DNA of 64,000 nt. It comes from Trichopria drosophilae (Eukaryota > Arthropoda > Insecta > Hymenoptera > Diapriidae). How positions within the stretch are numbered: position 1 is the stretch's first letter; each line of letters begins with the position of its first letter. Made by a program: the position numbers and the translations under genes. Below the pieces are notes generated by a model, which was given only the letters and a program-made list of their open reading frames with translations, searched no databases and was not told where the DNA came from. This document shows, in pieces, positions 10,853-19,960 of the stretch. The stretch spans positions 62,001-126,000 of the forward strand of contig JAQOWT010000016.1 in the NCBI GenBank assembly GCA_030407085.1. The letters run 5' to 3'.

Positions 10853-11052
10853 TATTTTTTGTATTTGCGCGCGTAAAGTGAGTGCGTAAAGTTTGATGCC
10901 TGTTTGAGTGCGTAAAGTATAACTTTACGCACGACCGGTCATTTTACGAATTTCGTCGTCGGGAGTGCATAAAAGTTTACTTTAGGCGCGAAAGATAGGC
11001 ATCAAAAGTACTTTACGCACGAACTTTACGCCCGCAATTACAAAAAATCTTT
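10853..11052. mobile_element. Small palindromic MITE rich in GTGCGTAAAG
   Basis: Ends TTTTTTGTATTTGCGCGCG and CGCCCGCAATTACAAAAAA are inverted. The interior arms repeat the string GTGCGTAAAG or its inverse about eight times and share GATGCCT/AGGCATC. It abuts the preceding fold-back, which carries the same TTTACGCAC string. Confidence 0.5.
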
Positions 11053-12289
11053 TTTGGATTTCATATGCATTTCCTACCATTAGAAAAAAACGACCTATGG
11101 ATCGAAAAGTTTATTGGTCTTTAATTATAGCAAATGCATTTTATCTGAATTGGTTTGTCGTCCTTTTCAAAGGGAAAACTAGATACTTTATACTAGATAC
11201 TAGATGCCTACAATTTTGGCTAAATACGTATTGCAGTTCCCTGACGAAAGGCCGATGCTTCCGGGAATATTCCCATTTTAACACTGCCAGGAAAGAAGGT
11301 GGCAGGGGGTAGTTCTAGCATCGTTAGGTTCGAGCAGTTTCTACGTTGCTTAGCGGGCAATAAACCTGTCTAAGGGGTTTTAATTTTAGCTTCGAAAATA
11401 AATAAACGTTCATATTCTCTTTATGTCTGCTTATTAACTCTGCGATTAAAACTGTTATAAAATAATTTTTGGTAAAGAATTTTTCCAAATTTGGGGATTT
11501 TGAGAGGTGAACAAAGTGTTCAAAACATGCCAACGAAACTTCAACGTATTCTAAGTAATCCTAATAAGTTTTTGTTCGGTAACTTTGTTTTCCAAAAGTT
11601 ATTTTCAAATAAAAAATTCCTGAACTTTCCGACGACTTTTTTTGTAGGAATTTATTTGACAATAATAATTTTTTGGAAAAAATATTATGAAACTTAAATT
11701 CTAATAATTGGTCAAAGAATAACCTAAAATTTTCTCAAACCTAATCAAATTTTTCAAATAAAAAATTCCTAGACAAAAAAATCTCGGAAAATCGTCGAAA
11801 AGTGCAGCAATTTTGCAAAAAAATGTCAGAGTATTATTCTTTGAGGAATTCTAAGAACTTTTTGTTCCGCAACATTTTTTCCGAAAGTTTATAATTTTCA
11901 AATAAAAAATGCCTGAACTTTTCGACGATTTTGCGTGTTTTCGTCGTCATTTTGGATACTGTTATTTTCAAAATGGTAATATACGCATTTTACAGTTCAA
12001 GTCTCGAGGACAAGATTTCTTAAATTAAATAAGAATTCTGATTTATTTCAAGTTGCAAAAACCATCTAAAGAAAAAAAACATTTCCAAAATTCCTATTTT
12101 TTTTTGTGGAAATAATCGTATATAGTTTTTCAAGGTTGCATTTTTTTTTAAATCTAATATAACATTCGTAAAATTCAGTTCACTTTACGTCAGATATGGC
12201 AGCTTGGACAGATTTTAGAAACTTTTTTGTAGACAAAATACAATCGTTGAAAACTGTCATAAAAAAACGTTCATTCAGGACTTAATAGG
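11053..12289. other. AT-rich sequence with a decayed direct repeat
   Basis: A segment of about 90 bp around 11548-11640 recurs, diverged, near 11848-11935 (shared strings such as TTTTCAAATAAAAAAT and CTGAACTTTTC). No gene is recognised; the 71-residue frame at 11097-11312 has no supporting features. Confidence 0.4.
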
Positions 12290-12722
12290 TTAAGAATCTT
12301 ATATTTATTTTTCAAAATTCAAAATGGTGAATGCAATATGGAGGACAAATTTTTGTGAATTCATTCGATTCATTTGACACTCTTTCGGTTGTTGATTAAG
12401 AATCTGATATTCATTTTTCAAAATTCAAGATGGCGGACCCAATATGACGGACAAATTTTTGTAAATTCATTCGATTTGCTTGAAACCTTTACTCGGAATG
12501 TTCTCGAGGTTGTTGAGTAAGAATCCGACGTTTCTTTTTCAAAATTCAAAATGGCGAATCCAAAATGGTGGACAAATTTTTGTAAATTCTGTAAATTCGT
12601 CAAATTTGCATGAAACTTTTTTAAGGAGGTTCTCAAGGTCGTTGACTAAGAATCCGACGTTCAGTTTACACAATTCAAAATGGCGGATCCAATATGGCGG
12701 ACAAATGTAAATATACTCACTC
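12290..12722. repeat. Tandem array of ATGGCGGATCC modules (about 106-129 bp)
   Basis: Four units, with ATGGCGG-type cores near 12323, 12430, 12551 and 12680. Each contains GTTGA(T/C)TAAGAATC, TTCAAAATTCAAAATGG and GGACAAATTTTTGTAAATTC. The most conserved core, ATGGCGGATCCAATATGGCG, and its upstream context match the 121-bp modules in the piggyBac arm at 54184-54610, so this is probably an old relative of that arm. Confidence 0.7.
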
Positions 12723-14682
12723 AATTCGCTCGACCCTCTTTAGTCAAGGTTCTCGTGTTTTCTTGCAAAAATACGCCATAACTTGTTTTTAGTTAAGAAT
12801 AACTAAATTTTAGCTTCCGAACCTGAAAAAATGTTATTTATACATCAGAAATGGTTTCAAAATAATATTTTTTGTCATTTCCCTTCAGGATGGATGTGAG
12901 GTAGAAATAAAACTAGTTTTCATAATTATTAATTAATATATTTAAAAATCACAGTCTTAGTTGAAGAATTGACAGCAGAAAATACTATCTGTATTCTATT
13001 CTCGTCGTAGTAATGATTTCTTTCATTTTATATTATATTATAATCCGTTCTCGCTCCATGATCTCTGCCTACCATTTTCTTCGTAACAATATACCTAGTA
13101 CAACTTTTTGCTTTTCATACAGTTTTGTGTTATATACAATAATAATCTTCGCTATATATATATTTATATATATGTCGAGCCATCGTAGTACGCTTGTGCG
13201 TAATAAATTGCCTCGTCCCTTGTTTCGCGTCTACCTTACCCCCCTCTCTCTTTCTAACCTCTAAAATGAGAGAGGGCGAAAAAAAACACTCACGGCTTAG
13301 AAAACTGTCGGCAGCTTTCGGCTCCTCTCGCACAGATAATTTTCTCCATCTCCTATCACGACCATATTTACATCTAAATCTCCTATTTACACAGGTATAT
13401 GACAGAACATTGATTCGCTAAAAAGCTCGTTCACTCCGTAGTCGACGAAATGAAAAGACCTCGGCCTTGACACTCTGACTTTAAATTCACGTACACTTTT
13501 AGATAAAACACTGATGTACCTACGATACATTTGAGAGAAAAAACTGCTTGCAACGTCGAAAAATCTCCGCTTCCCATACCTCCCGCTTGATCTCGTCGAT
13601 CGCGTCTAATTGCACTCTTGAAGGACGTCAAAAAACGGATTCCAGCATCTCATAACCTCCAAAAATTTTAACATTTCTTAACGAACCGTAAGATTGCTTT
13701 AAAAATTTTGTTATTTACATTTCCTTCCAATTTTACATCGCTATGAATTCCGTCTTTAACTTCCCGTTTTCTTTTTTTTTTTACATTAGGAAATGAGGTC
13801 AGAACTCATTAACCTTACCTTAAATTCGACTTATATTAGGCGTAACTATAAATTTCTTAGATTCCGTCTTGAAATTTAAGCATGTTTTTTTACAAAAAAT
13901 AGGGATGATCTCGAACAAGATTAAAAGCTTCGATTATAAATCTTAATCTTATACACCAGTTGGCTGCCTTATTATTAGGTTAGGAACGGCATCTCGCAAT
14001 TATCTAAAACATACATTCTCATGTATCGTCCTGATGATCCAATTGAAAATCCGTTAACTCTGTTGTTCCTCTGGGCATTATTACATAACTCGTTGGATGT
14101 GGAGTAGAAATGCAACTCTTACGTGTCTTTGGTTGCTAGAGGCAAATTGGTTTCGTGATAAATGCTCGCGTTTTAGGAAAAACTCGTCGCCCGGAATGTC
14201 GAACGTCGGATGATGTCAGAAGGTCGGGGAAGCGGTGTCGCTCTTTCACTAAGCGTTTAAAATTACGAATACGACTGGTCTTAAAGATCAACAATTTACA
14301 AAAAAATTCGCCAACTAAATACAATTATCAGATCATCGAATTTTAGGACTCGATGAAACCGCCTTCCGTCTGATCTTCTCCCGAAAAATCAAAGTCTCCC
14401 AGGGGGAACTGCTTCTGGTCGTTTATAAAAATATTTATAAAATATTTTCATGAAAAGAAACGATTAACAACAATGAATACAACAGCGCGTATCCAAGGGA
14501 CGGCGCCAAACGATGCGTTCGGAACAAGTCGGAGAAAGAAAGCAAGCATCGCAGGCAGCAGCAGTGTGCGATCGACAATACTGTGACGGGCGCGGTCCCC
14601 ATTTTTTCGGCACCGCTGCCAGGAATGTGAGGCGACGATTAATGAACGCCAAGAAAAAGACTCGAAGAGCGGTCAGTCGTCG
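12723..14682. other. Possible long 3' UTR or downstream flank of the minus-strand gene
   Basis: Nearly 2 kb without a convincing coding frame, directly downstream of the stop at 14683. Base composition is more balanced than in the transposon-rich flanks and no repeats are evident. It may be 3' UTR, but no polyadenylation site was confidently placed. Confidence 0.3.
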
Positions 14683-15216
14683 TCAGACGGTAATGCAGGA
14701 AATTAGCTGCTCGCATAGCTGACTGTACTGCAATTGGTCCCCGCTGATACGGCGCATCTTGATCCCCTTGACCTCGCGTTCCTCGGATTCGCAAACCCGC
14801 AACTCTATTTGCACTCCTCCCGGATACTCCAGACTAAGGCCACTCCCGTCTATTTCCGGTCGCGAAAATATGAAGCCTTTAGGGGGCGCTCGGGCGTCGA
14901 TGATCTGTTTCACACGGCCCAGGATCGCCTCGGAATTTAAACGACTCGACTCATCCGACAACGTTACCTCGACGTCGTTCGTTATGGGTATGTAACCGTT
15001 GCCGAAGCCACCGTATCCGATGGGTCGACCTATACCTCGGGTGATGCTCGGCCTCAGGGAATCGCACGGTTCCGATATGATGAAGCTCGGCAGTGCGCTG
15101 AAGTTCGGAAGGGCATCCTCCAAGGAGTCTGGGGATGGCGAGGGCGAAGGCGAACCATCCACGAACGCCACCCTCGTTCCCCGAACATCCGTTATCAAGA
15201 TCTGCGGAGGCATCAC
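14683..15216 (-). CDS. Terminal exon of a conserved gene with KA1-like C-terminus (SIK-like?)
   Basis: The minus-strand exon opens after the acceptor TTTATTTTTTCAG at 15217 and encodes 177 residues to TGA (14683-14685). It begins VMPPQILITDVRGTRVAFVD, followed by a Ser/Pro run, a Gly-rich stretch, and a C-terminal part with GVQIELRVCE and GIKMRRISGDQLQYSQLCEQ. That tail resembles the kinase-associated KA1 fold of AMPK-related kinases, where a K/R-R-I-S/A-G-D motif precedes the last helix. The frame is phase 0 and continues from the exon at 17655-17851. The kinase domain is not in the window. SIK identity is a guess from the low-complexity linker plus KA1-like tail. The shorter open frame upstream of the acceptor is intron. 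Confidence 0.65.
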   Translation of the reverse strand: MMPPQILITDVRGTRVAFVDGSPSPSPSPDSLEDALPNFSALPSFIISEPCDSLRPSITRGIGRPIGYGGFGNGYIPITNDVEVTLSDESSRLNSEAILGRVKQIIDARAPPKGFIFSRPEIDGSGLSLEYPGGVQIELRVCESEEREVKGIKMRRISGDQLQYSQLCEQLISCITV

Positions 15217-16560
15217 CTGAAAAAATAAATTTCCCTTAATTAAACACACAACAATGAATAATAAATACGTTATCATCAATTGTAGATTAGAAAATAAAAT
15301 AAATCTTAAGTTTTAAGGCTAAAAACTGATCATTATTATAGAAAAATCGAGCAAATATGAAAGTTATTTCGATTTCTCCTGATCTCTTTTGGTCCCTTTC
15401 GATCAGTCTCACTCTTTATTGGTCTCTACCGAACACAATCGTCATCGTTATCGACGTCCCTGTCATTAAGACTAACAATGACATCTCCATCGTCGGCATC
15501 TTTACTTTCATGATATCATCTTTACACCATGATAATAATTAACATCTTCCTCACGATCATTATAATAATCAACGTCATCTTCAACATTAGTATTATCGCC
15601 ACCATCTTTACGATCATACTCAACATTACCCAAGTAGCAAAAGAAGAAATTTTGACCAGCGGTAGGTCAGATTGTCTTATTTCTGTTAAAAATAACCAAA
15701 TTTCGACCTTCAAATATGCCTCATAAGTAAAAATGTATTTAAAGTCTTTGTCTTGGGATAATATTACCAAATTACGACTTAAAAATTACTTCATATTAAA
15801 ATTGTACTTGAGGTATTTTTTGAAGTCAAATTTTGCTAAATTTCGACCTCTGTTCTGACTTGATAAACAAACGGACTTTGAAAGCGAAAATAGGTCGTAT
15901 TTTTTGGTAAATTTGACCTCGTGAATTTCCCTAATTTTTACTTAAAAATCAGAATTACAAAAATGTAGAATGATGCAATATTTTACTTCTGCGACTATGA
16001 TGACGTTCTCTATTATTACTTCACAGTTGAAATAACCACAAAAATTGCCCATAAAGTTAAATATGTAGAATGTTTGGTCAAAAAGATCAATAAACTAGAC
16101 CTTATAGTACATAGGACTACTCATACCTTAAACACACTTCAGTGAACGCGTTCAGCTCTATGAAGTCTTTTTTTACTTTGCATATGTCTCCCAATCGTTT
16201 TGAGGGACACTTGAAGCATCATTACCTAAAGTTAAACAATTACGTTTTGGCCATTTTAAAATATTGCTCGTCACCCGTAAATGGGGTACGTAGCAATACT
16301 CCAACACTGTAAGGGATGGACGTTTTTTAATTATAGCGACAATTTTAAAATAGCTCCATCCATTTTGCAGTCTCGAATGTGTACTTACACGTATGAAAAA
16401 ATGAACATTTTTAACTAAAAACGAGACGTGACGACTATGACAGTGAACAGAGTTACATGTATATGTACAACGTACATCTGTCGGGGGACCACCGAAGTTG
16501 CTATTGCCTCTCTTCTGGGAATCCCCTAATAATGCCTACAGTATGGTACTTTAACTAAAC
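15217..16560. other. Probable intron, no gene seen
   Basis: Lies between the two minus-strand exons. It contains an ATC/ATT-rich low-complexity block (15480-15630) and loosely repeated strings such as AAATTTCGACCT (15690-15860). No element boundary was recognised. Confidence 0.5.
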
Positions 16561-16575
16561 TAACTAACTAACTAA

Positions 16576-16593
16576 CCTAACCTAACCTAACCT
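16576..16593 (+). repeat. Short interstitial CCTAA tract
   Basis: Three and a half CCTAA units, preceded by CTAA repeats (16561-16575). This matches the insect telomere repeat TTAGG on the other strand. It is too short to prove telomere origin. Confidence 0.5.
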
Positions 16594-16605
16594 TCTTGGT
16601 TAGAT

Positions 16606-17160
16606 ACAAATTTCTCAATATTCACAACGTAATTTCATTTTTGGGCATATCAACATATTCCGAAATAAAAATTGTGACAATCCATTAAGAACTTAGCAAA
16701 AATAATTATTAGCGATTTTGGGCCTTATAATAAAAATTTTCCCTACGTAGAAATTTCTCAATATTCACAACGTAATTTCATTTTTAGTCATATCAACATA
16801 TTCCGAAATAAAAAGTGTGACAACCCATTAAGAACTTGGCAAATATAGTTATTGGCGATTTTGGGCTTTATAATAAAAATTTTTCTACGTAGAAATTTCT
16901 CAATATTCTCCATATTGCTTTATTTTGTCGCACATTAATCTTTTCTGAAATAAAAAGTTAGAAAATCCGTGAAGTACTTGGTCAAAATAAATATTACCGA
17001 CTTTGAACTCTCTTTATATTTTATTATATTGATATATTCCGAAAAAAAACAATAGAAAAATCTTATTACCTGCAAATTACTCAATATTCTAAATATTGCT
17101 CTATTTCATCTCATATTAACATATTCTGATGTAGAAAGTCTGAAAATCCATTATAATTCG
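16606..17160. repeat. Diverged tandem repeat, period about 143 bp
   Basis: Units begin with a string like AAATTTCTCAATATTC at about 16608, 16752, 16893 and (decayed) 17079. Each includes ATATCAACATATTCCGAAAT and GCGATTTTGGG(C)CTTTATAATA-like text. Similarity falls from left to right. Located in the inferred intron. Confidence 0.7.
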
Positions 17161-17654
17161 TCAAACCAAATATTGTCAATTTCGGCCCCTTTTATTTTTT
17201 GTACAAAAATGGTCCTCATAACTACCAATACCAGAACGAGTAACTGTACTCGTTTTCCTGTGCTCGGTAAGAAAAACCAGGTAACTCCATTTTTCTGGAG
17301 AAAAACTCGCTTATTATTTTTTAAATGATTCTAAAATCTGATATTGAATCCAAATTTTAATCTGACAGATTGATTGTAAATCAAAAATCCACCCCCTTTT
17401 CGGTGGTTCCTTAATTTTATCAAAAACTTCATTTACCTACTTTTTCCTTTATAATTTTTCATTTACCTTTCTTTTAAAAATCAACTTACTGCACGATTCC
17501 ATTATTCGAATCGCAATCGACCTATCATGAAATATTTTTCAGCAAAACACATTTCCGGCGTTCGTTACTATATTATTACGAATCGATTTATTTGTCTACA
17601 ATTGTGAATTTTCTTATCAAGCAAAAAAATATTAGTACAAAAATGTATACATAC
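17161..17654. other. Probable intron, no gene seen
   Basis: AT-rich sequence between the tandem repeat and the donor of the 17655-17851 exon; no coding signal. Confidence 0.4.
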
Positions 17655-17851
17655 TCTCGTGATATCCACATGATGTTCTTCTTGAATCATATCTAAAGCT
17701 GGACTATTGCTTGGTGAATAACTGACTGGAGTCGTGGCAGGTGACCTGTGATGCCTCAAAGGACTTAAATCCAGAGGTGTCGCTGGTGGTTGTGCTGGAG
17801 TCCCATGAACTATACTGCCTTGAACTGGAGTCGTCGATAGGCCACTAAGAC
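17655..17851 (-). CDS. Penultimate exon of the same gene
   Basis: Minus strand: acceptor TGTGTTCCAG|GT at 17852, donor AGA|GTATGT at 17654. The 197-base exon encodes a Pro/Ser/Thr-rich linker including LSGLSTTPVQG, ATPLDLSPLRHHRSP and SPALDMIQEEHHVDITR. It enters one base into a codon and leaves at phase 0, matching the exon at 15216. Proline-rich linkers with SP sites fit a regulatory region between a kinase domain and a C-terminal tail. Upstream exons would lie to the right and were not identified; the LINE array may sit in the intervening intron. Confidence 0.6.
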
Positions 17852-18593
17852 CTGGAACACAATATCGAAATTGTTTTAATTTACCATGTACAATTCGTTC
17901 TTAGCTCTCGTTTGCGACGATTGCAATTATTTATTTCGTTACTAATAAGCTAGAGGTATTTTTATAAAATACTTTAACTAGTTTTATATCTTCACTCGCT
18001 AATTCTCGCTCAGAACATATATTTATTAGTTATGATTAGAAAACAGACTGAACAATATAATAATAGTTCAAAAGATAATAAAATTAGTTTGACAATAGAT
18101 TAGATTGTAAAGGCTCATATAATAATTGAAACCATTTTAAATTAGTAGTTAACAAATGCACTTCGATTTCATTTGCAAGTTACTTTGCTCTGTCTAATTA
18201 CATCTGAACTAAAAGTATCTAACAGGTGTAGGAGAATTTCATTATTCAGTTCTTTTATCTTGCCACCAAGATTAATAATCTGAGCCAGTTTGAATGTGAC
18301 TTACTTTCTTCCTTACCTAATTCTAATATGTTCCTTTCTTGATCAGAAAATTTATTGGTACGATAAATTACTCAGATCGCTTATGGGGGAAAGATGGATA
18401 CTTTTTCATTCTAATGCTTCCGAATCGAAAACGATGCAAAATACACAAAAAATGCACTGAACTTTCGGCACGAAATTTTCTACAAAAAGATCAGTGAGGG
18501 CTATTAATAGGTTAACCGCAAATAACGTTGGAATTTTGTGTTTGCAAGTTAATGTGAACTGTTACGGATTGAATCGATATACATATTCTGCGG
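17852..18593. other. Probable intron, no gene seen
   Basis: AT-rich; nothing recognised apart from the acceptor and its pyrimidine tract (minus strand) at the left end. Confidence 0.4.
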
Positions 18594-18740
18594 TACCCGG
18601 CGTGGGTTTTTCTGCAGTTTTCCCCACGCCATTGCACACCCGAATGGGGGTACTTCTCAAAAAGACGGCTGCAGCCGCAACGAAGGGTGCCTATAGGTTT
18701 TTATGTACGGGCCCTTCGTAAATGGCGACGACATGTCCGA
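18594..18740. other. GC-rich block, possible retroelement fragment
   Basis: A GC-rich island in AT-rich surroundings with strings such as TACCCGGCGTGGGTTTTTCT and GCAACGAAGGGTGCCTATAG. Similar GC-rich islands in insect genomes are often 3' parts of LINEs or SINEs, but no diagnostic tRNA box or RT was seen. Confidence 0.25.
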
Positions 18741-18839
18741 TATTATTACTCGCGATAATTGTAAATATGCCGGGAAAGTTGAGGAGATTTGATTAGATTA
18801 TGATTCGTAAAAATAAGAAATAATCGAGGAAAACATAAA

Positions 18840-19385
18840 TCGGAGCGAGGAATTTCGAAATCGGAGCAAGGGCGCATTTCGGAGTCGTCAGAACTAGGTT
18901 GTATTTCGGAGTCGGAACGTGGCATATTTCGGAGTCGCATTTGGAGTACATTTCGGAGTCGGAGTTTTCGTACAATTTGGAGTCGACAGTTTAGTACGAG
19001 GCGAAATTGGAGTAAGGACTCCGTTTTGGAATATAATGCATTTGCCTGCTGGCGATTCGCTTTCGGATGGAGAGTACCCGGAGGTTGCACGCGCGGGGAC
19101 TCGAGACGTCGAGGTCGGCCGTGGCTGGCCTGCCGGTGAACAAGAAGTCCGAAAGTTCGCAAACCAGAGGTGCATACAAAGATCTGCCGGCGATTCGCCT
19201 TCCGATGGATAGTACCCGGAGGGTAACACGCGCGGGGACTCGGGGCGCCGAGATCTGCCGTGGCTGGCCACCCGGGGAACAAGAAGTCCGAAGGTTCGCA
19301 AACCGGAGATAGACTGTCGGTAAGTTACCGACATAGGGATCAATGGTTCGGTTCCTTCGGCAACATATTCGGGAAGAGCTGTCAG
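18840..19385. repeat. Short-period repeats and a two-unit 138-bp tandem repeat
   Basis: At 18840-19015 the string ATTTCGGAGTC (with GCATTTGGAGT-like variants) recurs about every 30 bases. At 19043-19310 there are two similar units of about 138 bp containing GGCGATTCGC, TACCCGGAGG, ACGCGCGGGGACTCG, GTGGCTGGCC and GAACAAGAAGTCCGA. The frames crossing them on both strands lack coding hallmarks. They directly precede the GATA tract that received the LINEs. Confidence 0.55.
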
Positions 19386-19400
19386 TTGTCCTTCGTCTTT

Positions 19401-19716
<316 letters not shown>

Positions 19717-19832
19717 TTTTTTTTTTTTTTTTGGGTTGGGAAGGAAAAATCTTACATATGACACCCTCGAAGTTGGTATGAGGGTAGTGTCAGATTCTTA
19801 CTGACTAAAAAACCTCCCCGAAGAATCGGTCG

Positions 19833-19870
19833 GCCGTGTGGGAAACCGCGTTAGCATTCCTTCCACACGG
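19833..19870 (-). promoter_or_regulatory. Conserved 3' UTR hairpin of LINE copy 1
   Basis: CCGTGTGG and CCACACGG form a perfect 8-bp stem about 100 bases from the poly(A) tail. The same stem is in copy 2 (25542-25579), and copy 3 (31098-31135) keeps it with one change at its end. Candidate RT recognition structure for target-primed reverse transcription; function inferred. Confidence 0.45.
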
Positions 19871-19960
19871 GGACTGTCTGGCTGTTAAAAGCCTTTCCCG
19901 TCTGTCTGTCGTCTCAGTGTCATTCAGTCTTGTCTCTCAATAAATTAAATATCTTAATTT

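Noticed and set aside
13013..13631. Overlapping small frames on both strands
   Set aside because: No motif, no splice logic; more likely 3' UTR or flank of the minus-strand gene.
17568..17759. A 63-residue stand-alone minus-strand frame
   Set aside because: Its start codon is TTG and its end runs past a consensus donor into the intron; the real feature is the exon 17655-17851.
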